Positions 1 through 8,489 of a stretch of DNA of 64,000 bases are shown one piece after another; positions within the stretch are counted from its first letter, which is position 1; every line of letters begins with the position of its first letter. Under the pieces are notes generated by a model. The model was not told where the DNA came from. It worked only from the letters and a program-made list of their open reading frames with translations, and made no database searches. Position numbers and translations under genes: made by a program. Source of the DNA: BRH-c54 sp965284565 (lineage in GTDB: Bacteria; Bacteroidota; Bacteroidia; Flavobacteriales_E; Vicingaceae); contig OZ260100.1 in assembly GCA_965284565.1 (NCBI GenBank), positions 1,426,001 through 1,490,000 of the forward strand, written 5' to 3'.

Positions 1-748
1 AGCTCGTTATCGTTATAAAAATAGCGATATGAATGATTTGGAAGAGCAATTAAAAAAAGCTCAAGCTCAAAACAACCGTATTATTGTTACCGATGGGGTG
101 TTCTCTATGGATGGTTATGTGGCTAAATTAGATGAGATATGCGATTTAGCAGAAAAATATGATGCATTAGTAATGGTAGATGATTCTCATGCAACAGGAT
201 TTATTGGGCAAAAAGGAAAAGGAACTCACGAGCTTAAAAATGTAATGGGTAGAGTAGACATTATTACTTCTACTTTAGGAAAAGCTTTAGGTGGGGCTAT
301 GGGAGGTTTTACTTCAGGTAAAAAAGAAATTGTTGATATGCTTCGTCAGCGATCAAGACCATATTTGTTTTCTAACTCTTTATCTCCTGCAATTGTAGGA
401 GCAGCTATAGAAGTATTTAATTTATTAGAAACTTCTACCGAATTAAGAGATAAATTAGAACAAAATGTAGCTTATTTTAAGGCAGGTGTAAAGAAAATTG
501 GCTTAGAAATTCGTGATGGAGATTCAGCTATTGTCCCTGTAATGCTTTATGATGCTAAATTAGCTCAGGAGTTTGCTAATAAACTGTTAGATGAAGGTAT
601 TTATGCTATTGGATTTTTCTATCCAGTAGTTCCAAAAGATTTAGCCAGAATAAGAGTTCAATTGTCAGCAGCCCATACTAAAGTGCATTTAGATAAAGCC
701 ATAGCAGCTTTTGAAAAAGTGGGTAAAGAACTGGGAGTGATTAAATAA
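1..748 (+). CDS. kbl: Glycine C-acetyltransferase (2-amino-3-ketobutyrate CoA ligase), 5' truncated by window edge
   Basis: PLP-dependent enzyme of threonine catabolism, condensing glycine and acetyl-CoA or cleaving 2-amino-3-ketobutyrate. The reading frame is open from base 2, so the gene starts upstream of the window. About 249 codons of a usual ~395 are present, i.e. the C-terminal two thirds. The ATG at 29 is internal, not a start. Visible landmarks are the DDSHATGF motif (cofactor-binding Asp and His) and TSTLGKALGGAMGG, which holds the Schiff-base lysine. Both are typical of the alpha-oxoamine synthase family. Close relatives such as BioF, HemA and serine palmitoyltransferase share the fold, but the DDSHATGF and RPYLFSNSL wording fits Kbl best. 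A strong hairpin terminator follows directly. Confidence 0.93.
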   Translation, partial: ARYRYKNSDMNDLEEQLKKAQAQNNRIIVTDGVFSMDGYVAKLDEICDLAEKYDALVMVDDSHATGFIGQKGKGTHELKNVMGRVDIITSTLGKALGGAMGGFTSGKKEIVDMLRQRSRPYLFSNSLSPAIVGAAIEVFNLLETSTELRDKLEQNVAYFKAGVKKIGLEIRDGDSAIVPVMLYDAKLAQEFANKLLDEGIYAIGFFYPVVPKDLARIRVQLSAAHTKVHLDKAIAAFEKVGKELGVIK

Positions 749-750
749 AT

Positions 751-783
751 AAAAAAACCTGATGAAACTCATCAGGTTTTTTT
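751..783. terminator. Bidirectional intrinsic terminator between kbl and the MBL-rhodanese gene
   Basis: A 9-bp perfect stem, ACCTGATGA (757-765) with TCATCAGGT (769-777), closes a 3-nt loop. It is flanked by an A-run on the left and a T-run on the right, so it can stop transcription from both convergent genes (stops at 748 and 796). Confidence 0.9.
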
Positions 784-795
784 ATGCTTAATTTT

Positions 796-2226
796 TTAAG
801 AGGAACAAGAACTAGCAGTAGAGGAACAACTTTGTTCAATACAAGGTAATTTGCCGCAATTTTTAATTCCACTAAAACCACCTTCAACATTGATCAGGTT
901 TTTAAAACCTTTTTGTCGTAATATTGATAGAGCAATAATTGAACGATAACCACCAGCACAATGCACATAATAAGGTGTGTCTTTTGATAGTTGAGCATAA
1001 TTATGGTTGATATCATCTAAGCAAAGATGAATAAGGTTATTATGAACCAATTTTCCGGCATTTACTTCGCCTATTCTTCTTACATCTACAACAGCATCGT
1101 TAGCTTGTAGCTTTTCAGAAAACGCTTCAGGAGAAATAGTCTCAATAGCTTCAACATTATAGCCTGCATCTTTCCAAGAACCTAAGCCACCTTCTAAATA
1201 ACCTAAACAATGGTCATAGCCAACTCTTGCCAATCTGGTTACAGCTTCTTCTTCTCTTCCTTTTGGGGCTACGATAATAATAGGTTGTTTTAAGTCTTCT
1301 ATTAAAGTTCCTACCCAAGGGGCAAAACCGCCATCCAAACCAATAAAAATGGCATTTGGAATATGAGCAGCAGCAAATTCTTCTGGCGAACGTACATCTA
1401 AAATCAATGTTTTTTGATCTTGCATTAAAAATTCAACCTCTTTAGCTTTTAAAGCAGTTAAGCCATGCTCAAGAATTTCTTCATAATGTTTATTTACTCC
1501 TTGATTCATCGCCACATTCTTAGGGAAATATTGTGGAGGAGAAGATAAGCCTGTGGTTACTTCGGTAACAAATTCTTCTTTGGTCATGTTGGCTCTTAAG
1601 GCATAATTTTCAATTTTTTGATTGCCTAAAGTGTCGAAAGTTTCTGAACTCATGTTTTTACCACAAGCAGAACCTGCTCCATGTGCCGGATAAACAATAA
1701 TCTCATCAGGAAGAGGCATAATTTTGTTTCTTAATGAATCAAATAAATGTCCTGCTAAATCTTTTTCTGTAAGGTCAGATTTTACGGCTAAATCGGGTCT
1801 TCCAACATCACCAATAAACAAGGTGTCTCCTGTAAAAATAGCTTTTTCTTTACCTTCTTCATCTAATAATAAATAGGTGGAAGATTCCATAGTATGGCCG
1901 GGAGTGTGTAGTAATTTTAAATTGATATTTCCTATAGGAAAAAGCTCTCCGTCCTTACCTGAATGAAAGTCAAAAGATGGGTGAGCATTTGGTCCAAATA
2001 TAATGGTTGCTCCTGTAGCTTTGGCTAAATCAACATGTCCTGAAACAAAATCGGCATGAAAGTGCGTTAGAAATACATATTTTATTTTAGCATTTCTTTT
2101 TTTAGCCATTTCTACGTAAGGAGTTGGTTCTCTAAGAGGGTCAATAATGGCAGCTTCGCCATTAGATTCAATGTAATAAGCAGCTTCTGCTAAACATCCG
2201 GTATAAAGTTGTTCTACGTACATCAT
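796..2226 (-). CDS. Metallo-beta-lactamase fold / double rhodanese protein (persulfide dioxygenase-like)
   Basis: 476 aa. Residues 1-250 are an MBL-fold domain with metal ligands H55-x-H57-x-D59, H111, D134 and H182, resembling ETHE1/Blh persulfide dioxygenases. Two rhodanese domains follow (about 262-356 and 365-462). The first has V-A-P at 319-321 where the catalytic Cys should be, so it is probably structural. The second has the active loop with C423 (HCAGGYRS). The protein ends in an unusual Cys/Ser-rich tail with C457, C462, C467 and C474. I infer oxidation or transfer of sulfane sulfur from persulfides in the cytoplasm. It is last in an ArsR-TauE-MBL operon, 8 nt after tauE. Start is one of two adjacent ATGs (2226 or 2223). 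Confidence 0.9.
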   Translation of the reverse strand: MMYVEQLYTGCLAEAAYYIESNGEAAIIDPLREPTPYVEMAKKRNAKIKYVFLTHFHADFVSGHVDLAKATGATIIFGPNAHPSFDFHSGKDGELFPIGNINLKLLHTPGHTMESSTYLLLDEEGKEKAIFTGDTLFIGDVGRPDLAVKSDLTEKDLAGHLFDSLRNKIMPLPDEIIVYPAHGAGSACGKNMSSETFDTLGNQKIENYALRANMTKEEFVTEVTTGLSSPPQYFPKNVAMNQGVNKHYEEILEHGLTALKAKEVEFLMQDQKTLILDVRSPEEFAAAHIPNAIFIGLDGGFAPWVGTLIEDLKQPIIIVAPKGREEEAVTRLARVGYDHCLGYLEGGLGSWKDAGYNVEAIETISPEAFSEKLQANDAVVDVRRIGEVNAGKLVHNNLIHLCLDDINHNYAQLSKDTPYYVHCAGGYRSIIALSILRQKGFKNLINVEGGFSGIKNCGKLPCIEQSCSSTASSCSS

Positions 2227-2234
2227 ATATAGTT

Positions 2235-3032
2235 TTAAAAATTAGTAAAAAATAATTCATTTATCATAATAATGGCTCCTGCAAATAATACAAACCATCC
2301 AAAACTCACTTTCAAATGTTTGCCATCTATTTTTTTGGAAATTAAGTTACCTATAAGCATTCCCGATACTGAAAATATAGAAAATAAAAGTAGCAATTTC
2401 CAATCAATTACAAAGTGAGAAACACTTCCTAAAAATCCAAATGCAGAATTTAATGCAACAATTAATAAAGAAGTTCCGACTGCCATTTTCATGGATAAGT
2501 TGCCTATTTTAAGTAGGGCAGGAACAATAATAAAACCACCACCAATCCCCACTATTCCCGATAAGCTACCAATTACCATTCCTCCTAAAAAGTTCATGGT
2601 TTTATTTTTTTTGCTCAAGGGTAATTCACTTTCTGCTTTTTTTCTATCAATCATAAAGTAAGAAGCAATCATCATGGTTATCGCTAAAAGAGACATCACT
2701 ATTAATCTTTTAGTAATTACAAATCCATTAAATGAAAAGATAGCTTCCGGAATGGCAGGCATTAAAAATTTTCTGGTAAGAAAAATGGCAATAACAGTTG
2801 GTATTCCAAAATAGATAGCAGTTTTATAGCTTACAAACCCCTGCTTATTTTTTAAAAATACACCAACTATACTAACCACACCTACCAAAAATAAGGAGTA
2901 AGCAGTTGCTATTTCAGGGTCGGTAATATAAAATAAATACACTAAAATGGGTAATGCTAAAAAACCACCTGAACCAACAAGTCCTAAAGTAATTCCAACA
3001 AAAATAGCAGCTATATAACCTATAATTTCCAT
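2235..3032 (-). CDS. Sulfite exporter TauE/SafE family membrane protein
   Basis: 265 aa with about eight predicted membrane helices. Glycine-rich TauE signatures are visible near the N terminus (GITLGLVGSGGFLALPILV) and again in the second half (GSLSGIVGIGGGFIIVP), reflecting the family's internal duplication. The family moves small sulfur or carboxylate anions across the inner membrane. Sitting between an ArsR repressor and an MBL-rhodanese protein, it probably exports sulfite or another product of persulfide oxidation. Its ATG follows the arsR stop with no gap (TAAATG), so translation is likely coupled. Substrate is inferred from context only. Confidence 0.9.
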   Translation of the reverse strand: MEIIGYIAAIFVGITLGLVGSGGFLALPILVYLFYITDPEIATAYSLFLVGVVSIVGVFLKNKQGFVSYKTAIYFGIPTVIAIFLTRKFLMPAIPEAIFSFNGFVITKRLIVMSLLAITMMIASYFMIDRKKAESELPLSKKNKTMNFLGGMVIGSLSGIVGIGGGFIIVPALLKIGNLSMKMAVGTSLLIVALNSAFGFLGSVSHFVIDWKLLLLFSIFSVSGMLIGNLISKKIDGKHLKVSFGWFVLFAGAIIMINELFFTNF

Positions 3033-3320
3033 TTATTCTTGACATTTATTTACACATACTACTATTTCCGCCAAACGCTGATGTTTAAGAAAATAAAAAC
3101 AATGTTTTCCTTCTCTATCAACACTTAATACACCTTTGTTTTTTAAAATACTTAAGTGATGGGAAGCTACAGCTTGTTCTATATTCAATGTTTCATGTAT
3201 TGCAGTTACAGACATTCTTTTGTCGTTTTCTAAAAGCTGTACTATTGCCAACCTAATTGGGTGAGCAATGGCTTTTAGCATTTCGGATGCTTGGGTTAGT
3301 TTTGTAAGCTCGTTAGTCAT
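3033..3320 (-). CDS. ArsR/SmtB-family transcriptional repressor
   Basis: 95 aa, a single winged helix-turn-helix domain: AIAHPIRLAIVQLL at about 18-30, recognition region EQAVASHHLSILKNKGVLS at about 49-66, and wing DREGKHCFYFL. It is the first gene of the arsR-tauE-MBL/rhodanese operon and presumably autoregulates it. Cysteines are C74, C89 and C93. Persulfide sensors of the BigR/SqrR type use a Cys near residue 41 plus a C-terminal Cys; here the N-terminal one is absent and the C-terminal pair is C-x3-C. Either the sensing site differs or the inducer is a metal or other ligand. The operon gives the sulfur role; the sequence alone only says ArsR family. Confidence 0.9.
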   Translation of the reverse strand: MTNELTKLTQASEMLKAIAHPIRLAIVQLLENDKRMSVTAIHETLNIEQAVASHHLSILKNKGVLSVDREGKHCFYFLKHQRLAEIVVCVNKCQE

Positions 3321-3322
3321 AT

Positions 3323-3364
3323 CGTATTAATATATATAGATATATATATATATATACAAAATTA
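3323..3364 (-). promoter_or_regulatory. Promoter and candidate operator of the arsR operon
   Basis: Read on the minus strand, TAATTTTG (complement of 3357-3364) matches the Bacteroidota -7 box TAnnTTTG. Immediately downstream, 3326-3356 is an almost pure TA alternation broken by a central ATC/GAT, so it is strongly self-complementary. It lies between the expected start of transcription and the ATG at 3320, where an autorepressor would bind. No convincing -33 TTTG was found. Confidence 0.5.
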
Positions 3365-3408
3365 CCAACAATATTTAATATATCGTGTTTTTTTAGAAAT
3401 TTTAATGA

Positions 3409-3918
3409 TTATTCGAACAATTTTTTTAGCTCGGTAGCCTCTGAAGGCTTCATTTTACCAGCAAGGATAAGGCTAAGTTGTCTTCTTCTTAAAGCACCTT
3501 CATAACGTTCTTTTTCTTCTTCTGTTTCAGGAATAAGTTCAGGAACACTAATTGGGTTTCCTAGTTGATCAACAGCTACAAAAGTATAAATAGCATTGTT
3601 ACAGTGTTTTTTCTTTCCTGTTCGGTGGTCTTCCACAAAAACATCAATAAACACTTCCATAGAAGAAGTAAACGTACGAGATACTTTTCCTTCTAACGTT
3701 ACAATATCGCCTAATTTAATAGGATGAGCAAAAGAAACGTTATTTACCGATGCGGTTACTACTACTCTGTTACAACAACGATGAGCTGAAATAGCCGAGC
3801 AAATATCCATTAAATGTAATAACCTTCCTCCCATTAAGTTCCCCAAGGTGTTGGTATCATTAGGCAACACAATTTCGGTCATCATGGTGTAAGTTTCAAT
3901 TGCTTTTTTTGTTTTCAT
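3409..3918 (-). CDS. Acyl-CoA thioesterase, hotdog fold (YciA/ACOT type)
   Basis: 169 aa single hotdog domain. It hydrolyses acyl-CoA thioesters to free acid and CoA in the cytoplasm. The region TNTLGNLMGGRLLHLMDICSA (about 20-40) contains the conserved N..G.L.GG..L.W/D pattern with the catalytic Asp. VNNVSFAHPIKLGDIV is the usual second-strand signature. A C-terminal extension (about 130-169) is rich in Arg, Glu and Lys. Single gene, oriented as the upstream genes. Acyl-chain preference cannot be read from sequence. Confidence 0.9.
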   Translation of the reverse strand: MKTKKAIETYTMMTEIVLPNDTNTLGNLMGGRLLHLMDICSAISAHRCCNRVVVTASVNNVSFAHPIKLGDIVTLEGKVSRTFTSSMEVFIDVFVEDHRTGKKKHCNNAIYTFVAVDQLGNPISVPELIPETEEEKERYEGALRRRQLSLILAGKMKPSEATELKKLFE

Positions 3919-3934
3919 GGTAACTATTTTGATG

Positions 3935-3942
3935 CAAAATTA
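3935..3942 (-). promoter_or_regulatory. Bacteroidota-type -7 box upstream of the thioesterase
   Basis: On the minus strand this reads TAATTTTG followed by C, an exact match to TAnnTTTG(C). It ends only about 16 nt before the ATG at 3918, implying a leader of roughly ten nucleotides. No TTTG was seen at the expected -33 distance. Confidence 0.45.
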
Positions 3943-4005
3943 CACACAAAAAAATGATTGCGTGTGATTATTGTCATAGGTTGGGAGGAACTATGTATAA
4001 TTGAA

Positions 4006-5001
4006 TTAAAAACTAACCGTCAACGCTAGAGCTTGCAATTCTCTAAGATATTCTCTTTTATCAAACTTGGGAGCGTACACATAACCATCAATGGTAATTA
4101 CTCGGTTTCTGTGTTCGTCCACCATAGAATAGCTTACAAACGGGCCACCCATAAAATCACCTTGAACATGCCATAAACCACGTAATTCTTTGGCATAATT
4201 TCCTTTAAAGTTAATTTCTCTTTCTTTGGGTATGTATTCTTCATAAGTAGTCATGTAAGAACCTTCGGCACCTCCCGGAATGTACTTTTTGGTAATGGTA
4301 TTTCTTTTTGCAGTAAGCCGATGTACATTAAAAATACTATCATTATTGTAAGGATAAGTGTAAATAATAAACCCTTGACTAATAGGATGCTCTCCCATAG
4401 AGTACTCTTTTCTAAGCCATATAAAGTTAGTATCCTCTTTCGCTATGTAAAACAAATCATCTATATGCATAGAGAGTTTTAATTTTTCTTCTAATTCCTT
4501 AGCAAGTTTGCTGTTTTTATTGACTTTGTATTTTTTTTGAAGTCGTTGTGTTTCTTTTTCATTAAAGTAGTCCAACAGGTTTTGGGAGTTTTTCTCAATT
4601 ATTTCGGCAGCATTTTTATCGTTTTTTGCTACTATGGTGGCAACCAACTGTCCTTCCGACCAAATATTTTCCTTTATAGAAATAGCCGGTTTTTCTTGCG
4701 CATTTATTTCTACCATTATAATGTTTCTGTTGGTTTGTAAAATTCTGGCAAAAGATCTGTGGGGTACATGAATAATGTCAAAAATAGCTTCTTGTTGAGG
4801 TAAGCCAACTTGGGTTTGCATAAAAGTTTGTCTGATAGCTTCTCCTGATTGATTACTCCAATAGCCTGTATCTATTACGACTAAAAGCTCGCCTGATTTT
4901 CCTGACATGCCAGGCAAAATACGTTCGTTGGTTTCATCGCAAGCATAAAATAAGATTGAAAAAGAAACTAAGAAAAATAATAAGAATTTGTTGTTCATCA
5001 T
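4006..5001 (-). CDS. DUF4837 family lipoprotein
   Basis: 331 aa with a lipoprotein signal peptide ending LFYAC (lipid-anchored Cys 21). The mature part begins with the KSGELLVVIDTGYW segment characteristic of DUF4837, a family found in Bacteroidota and of unknown function. It is the last gene of a minus-strand run (tatA, gatA, LysM transglycosylase, DUF4837), 12 nt after the transglycosylase. This suggests a cell-envelope role. Two ATGs (5001, 4998) are in frame; either could start the protein. Confidence 0.85.
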   Translation of the reverse strand: MMNNKFLLFFLVSFSILFYACDETNERILPGMSGKSGELLVVIDTGYWSNQSGEAIRQTFMQTQVGLPQQEAIFDIIHVPHRSFARILQTNRNIIMVEINAQEKPAISIKENIWSEGQLVATIVAKNDKNAAEIIEKNSQNLLDYFNEKETQRLQKKYKVNKNSKLAKELEEKLKLSMHIDDLFYIAKEDTNFIWLRKEYSMGEHPISQGFIIYTYPYNNDSIFNVHRLTAKRNTITKKYIPGGAEGSYMTTYEEYIPKEREINFKGNYAKELRGLWHVQGDFMGGPFVSYSMVDEHRNRVITIDGYVYAPKFDKREYLRELQALALTVSF

Positions 5002-5013
5002 GTTTTTAGCTTT

Positions 5014-6522
5014 TTATCCCACTTTTCTGATTCGGAGTTTGGCACCTAATTTTAGGTTGCTGTGGTCGATATCTTTGTTTAATTCTTGAATTTGTTCTAA
5101 AGTAACATCATCGTATCTGTTGGCAATATCCCACAAATTATCTCCTTCTTTTACAGTGTAATATTCATATTTACCATCATAACTGTGTAATTTTTCTTGT
5201 TGAATTTTTTGTTTACTTTTATTTTGGGCAGCATAACTTGCTTTAGGGTAAAGTTTGAGTTTTTGCCCAACATTTAACCTGTCGCTATATAAGTTGTTCC
5301 ATTCTTTTATCTGACTAACCCTGCAGTGATATTTAGAAGCGATTTTACCTAAAAAATCACCACTTCTAACTGTATAAATTATTTCGTTGCCTCCTTTGTT
5401 TTCAGCAATATCGGTAGTATTATTTTGTGCCGCAGCAATACTGTCTTTAATATCTTGTTGCGTTTTTAGTGCATAAATGGTTTTTTCATTCATTAAAAAA
5501 GTGCCGATTTTATCGGCAGGTAAGCAAAGTGTATTTGCTCCTTTTGTGTTGGGTATAAAGTTTTGTTTGTACGAAGGATTCAAATAAGCAATATACTCAA
5601 CAGGCAATTCTAAAAATGTAGAAAGCTGCTCGAAAGAAAGGTGTTGCTTTACATTTACAGTATCTACTTTCATACAAGAGATGTCTGGTTCTATTGGGAA
5701 AATATTGTGTTCAGCAGCATAGCTCATCACATAATTTACAGCAATAAAAGCAGGAACATAACCTTGCGTTTCTCTTGGTAAGAAAGGTCGAATTTCCCAA
5801 TAAGTTCTTTTACCTCCCGATCTTCTTATGGCTTTGTTTACATTTCCTGGGCCGGAATTATAAGCAGCTAACACTAAATCCCAGTCGTGATACATATCGT
5901 GTAGATGTTTTAAATAGCGACAAGCAGCATCGGTAGATTTATATACATCGCTTCTTTCATCATAATAAGAGGTTACATCTAAATCGAACATTTTTCCGGT
6001 AGCGTACATAAATTGCCATAAACCTGTTGCTCCAACTCGAGATTTTGCTTTCGGATTAAGAGCAGATTCAACTATAGGAAGGTATTTTAACTCTAATGGT
6101 ATGTTGTATTTATCTAAATGTTCTTCAAAAATTGGGAAATAGACAGGGGCTAAGCCCAACATTCTTCCCGTAGTTTTTTTTCTTCTTTTAGCATAAAGGT
6201 TTACATAAGCTTTTACAATATCATTGTAAACTAATGAGAAGGGAGAGTTTGCATTAAGTTTGTTGAATCTTGTTGCATAAATAATGCTATCAAATACAGG
6301 TACAGAGTCCGGATTATAGTTTTTAACTTTATGTACATTGTCATTAAACCCTAAGCTTTCAAAATATCCCGACATCATCATGCTGTCTATTTTTAGTAAT
6401 ACAGGGTCGTCTGGTAAGATTTCAAAAGTGTTTTCTTCTTCTTTATTTTTATTTGTTTTATCTTGAGCTATTGCCGAAGTAATAAATAATAAAAAAGCGA
6501 ATGTATGTATAAAGTATTTCAT
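5014..6522 (-). CDS. Membrane/periplasmic lytic transglycosylase with two LysM domains (MltD-like)
   Basis: 502 aa. The signal peptide ends SAIA before QDK. An SLT (goose-lysozyme-like) domain spans about 130-260, with the catalytic Glu in PIVESALNPKAKS and the GATGLWQFM and LAAYNSGPGNV motifs. Two LysM peptidoglycan-binding modules follow (about 383-427 and 455-499). It cleaves murein glycan strands to 1,6-anhydro products in the periplasm. The domain order matches MltD, though the length and spacing are the Bacteroidota version. Downstream of gatA by 64 nt and upstream of the DUF4837 lipoprotein. Confidence 0.92.
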   Translation of the reverse strand: MKYFIHTFAFLLFITSAIAQDKTNKNKEEENTFEILPDDPVLLKIDSMMMSGYFESLGFNDNVHKVKNYNPDSVPVFDSIIYATRFNKLNANSPFSLVYNDIVKAYVNLYAKRRKKTTGRMLGLAPVYFPIFEEHLDKYNIPLELKYLPIVESALNPKAKSRVGATGLWQFMYATGKMFDLDVTSYYDERSDVYKSTDAACRYLKHLHDMYHDWDLVLAAYNSGPGNVNKAIRRSGGKRTYWEIRPFLPRETQGYVPAFIAVNYVMSYAAEHNIFPIEPDISCMKVDTVNVKQHLSFEQLSTFLELPVEYIAYLNPSYKQNFIPNTKGANTLCLPADKIGTFLMNEKTIYALKTQQDIKDSIAAAQNNTTDIAENKGGNEIIYTVRSGDFLGKIASKYHCRVSQIKEWNNLYSDRLNVGQKLKLYPKASYAAQNKSKQKIQQEKLHSYDGKYEYYTVKEGDNLWDIANRYDDVTLEQIQELNKDIDHSNLKLGAKLRIRKVG

Positions 6523-6586
6523 GTGGTTTTAATAATAGGTGTTTTTTTGTTCACAACAAATTCATGTTGGTAATGAACGAAAAAAA

Positions 6587-8017
6587 TTAATTTTTGTTTT
6601 GTAGCAATTGGTGCGAAAAAGCTAATAATGCTGTTTCGTTAAAGTTTTTAGCTGTAAGTTGGAAGCCGTAAGGCAAACCATTAGAATGTTTATTTAGGGG
6701 TAATGATATTGATGGTAAGCCAGTTAAGTTGGCATGTACAGTATAAATGTCTTCTAAATACATTTTTATAGGGTCGCCAACTTGTTTACCTAAATCGAAT
6801 GGAGTATGTGGTGAAGTTGGTGAAAGAATAAAATCATAATCAGACAAAATCTCTTCGGTTTTGTTTTTTAATATTCTTCTTACTTTTTGTGCTTTGGTGT
6901 AATAAGCATCATAAAAACCTGAACTTAACACATAAGTTCCTAGCATAATTCTTCTCTTTACTTCATCACCAAAACCTTCTGAGCGAGATTTTAAGTAAGT
7001 AGATTCTAAGTCAACTGCATTAGGACTTCTGTATCCAAAATGAACACCATCATATCGTGCTAAGTTAGATGAAGCTTCGGCAGTAGTTAAAACATAATAA
7101 GTAGGAACTAAATAATCCAAGTAAGGAAAATCTGTAGCTTCAACAGTATGTCCGGCTGCTCTTAGCTCTTCAACAAAAGCCATAAATTTAGCTTTAATTT
7201 CAGCATCTAAACCATCGTTTTCTATACAGCTGTTGAAATAAGTTATTTTATATGTTTTTTTATCATTAAGATGATTAGAGTATTGAGGCACTTCTTGTGT
7301 AGAGCAAGTGCTATCCATTTTGTCGGCTCCCGACATTACTTCCATTACCAACGCTGCATCTGCAACATTATTAGTAAAAGGACCAATTTGATCGAAAGAG
7401 GAAGCATAAGCTATTAATCCATTTCTGGATACTCTTCCGTAAGTAGGTTTTAATCCTACAATATCGCAAAAAGAAGCGGGTTGACGAATAGAGCCACCTG
7501 TATCAGAACCTAAAGCAACTAAACATAAGTTGGCTTTTACCGCTACAGCAGAACCTCCTGAGGAACCTCCGGGAACTTTTGAATTATCTATAGGATTAAG
7601 TACATTGCCAAAAGCAGAATTTTCGTTAGAGCTGCCCATGGCAAACTCATCACAATTGGTTCGCCCAATAATAATGGCATCTTCAGCCAATAATCTTTCT
7701 ACTACAGTAGCACTAAAAAGCGACTCAAAGTTGCCTAATATTTTTGATGAAGCAGAAATTTTATGGTCTTTATAGCAAATATTATCTTTAATGGCGATAA
7801 CCATTCCTGCTAATTTGCCAACTTTGTTTTGAGCTATTTTTGCATCAATTTCCTTAGCTTTTTCTAAGGCTTCATCAGCAAAAACCTCTAAAAAAGCATT
7901 AAGGTGGTTGTTTTCTTCAATACGATGAAGATAAGTGCTAACAATTTCTTGACAAGTAGTTTGTTGAGTTTTTAAATCTTGTTGAATTGCCTCAAAAGAG
8001 GAATAAATTTTCTCCAT
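6587..8017 (-). CDS. gatA: Asp-tRNA(Asn)/Glu-tRNA(Gln) amidotransferase subunit A
   Basis: 476 aa amidase-signature enzyme. It releases ammonia from Gln for transamidation of mischarged Glu-tRNA(Gln) and/or Asp-tRNA(Asn) with GatB and GatC. The Ser-cisSer-Lys triad is visible: Lys in VIAIKDNIC, the first Ser in PGGSSGGSAV and the nucleophile in SDTGGSIRQPA. GLKPTYGRVSRNGLIAYASSFDQIGP is the standard GatA block. gatB and gatC are not in the window, so the complex is encoded at separate loci. It lies 50 nt after tatA. Confidence 0.96.
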   Translation of the reverse strand: MEKIYSSFEAIQQDLKTQQTTCQEIVSTYLHRIEENNHLNAFLEVFADEALEKAKEIDAKIAQNKVGKLAGMVIAIKDNICYKDHKISASSKILGNFESLFSATVVERLLAEDAIIIGRTNCDEFAMGSSNENSAFGNVLNPIDNSKVPGGSSGGSAVAVKANLCLVALGSDTGGSIRQPASFCDIVGLKPTYGRVSRNGLIAYASSFDQIGPFTNNVADAALVMEVMSGADKMDSTCSTQEVPQYSNHLNDKKTYKITYFNSCIENDGLDAEIKAKFMAFVEELRAAGHTVEATDFPYLDYLVPTYYVLTTAEASSNLARYDGVHFGYRSPNAVDLESTYLKSRSEGFGDEVKRRIMLGTYVLSSGFYDAYYTKAQKVRRILKNKTEEILSDYDFILSPTSPHTPFDLGKQVGDPIKMYLEDIYTVHANLTGLPSISLPLNKHSNGLPYGFQLTAKNFNETALLAFSHQLLQNKN

Positions 8018-8067
8018 AGCAGTCTTTTTCGGACACTATCTCTTAAAATTATTGTTGAGATAGATTT

Positions 8068-8274
8068 TTAGTTATCAGAAGAATTTATTTCTTTTTTATC
8101 GGTTTTTTCTTGAGAATCTTTTTCACCCTCTTTCATTCCGTCTTTAAATTCTTTAATACCGGAACCTACACCTCTCATTAATTGAGGAATTTTTTTTGCA
8201 CCAAATAAAAGTACCACAACTATGGCAATTATTATTATTTCTTGCGTACCTAAAAATGCTAATACTGAATTCAT
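8068..8274 (-). CDS. tatA: Sec-independent (twin-arginine) translocase subunit TatA
   Basis: 68 aa. A short N-terminal membrane helix (about 10-25, EIIIIAIVVVLLFGAKKIP) contains the FG hinge, followed by an amphipathic helix (LMRGVGSGIKEFKDGMK) and a charged, soluble tail. This is the canonical TatA/TatE plan for the pore-forming subunit of folded-protein export. No tatB or tatC is nearby. First gene of the tatA-gatA-transglycosylase-DUF4837 run. Confidence 0.92.
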   Translation of the reverse strand: MNSVLAFLGTQEIIIIAIVVVLLFGAKKIPQLMRGVGSGIKEFKDGMKEGEKDSQEKTDKKEINSSDN

Positions 8275-8430
8275 TATCGTTGTTTTTAACCTAGTTTATC
8301 GTTATTTTTAACAGCCTCCAAAGGTACGAAAGATTTTGATACATCATTCTGGAAGAGATATTATTTTAATTTATAGATTAGACTTTAAATAACTTTATTA
8401 GAAATCATAAAATAATAGCATAAAAAAACA

Positions 8431-8463
8431 CTTTTTTATATCATAATACTATCGTATATTCGC
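8431..8463 (+). promoter_or_regulatory. Probable promoter of the PpiD-like gene
   Basis: TATATTCGC (8455-8463) is close to the Bacteroidota -7 box TAnnTTTGC. It sits about 26 nt before the ATG at 8490 in an otherwise AT-rich 215-nt divergent intergenic region shared with tatA. The -33 element is not clear (only a T-run at 8431-8437). Confidence 0.4.
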
Positions 8464-8489
8464 AACCCGAAAAAACTTAAAAAATTAAT

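Noticed and set aside
29..748. ATG at position 29 as the start of kbl
   Set aside because: The frame is open to the window edge and about a third of the family's N-terminal sequence is missing, so the gene begins outside the window.
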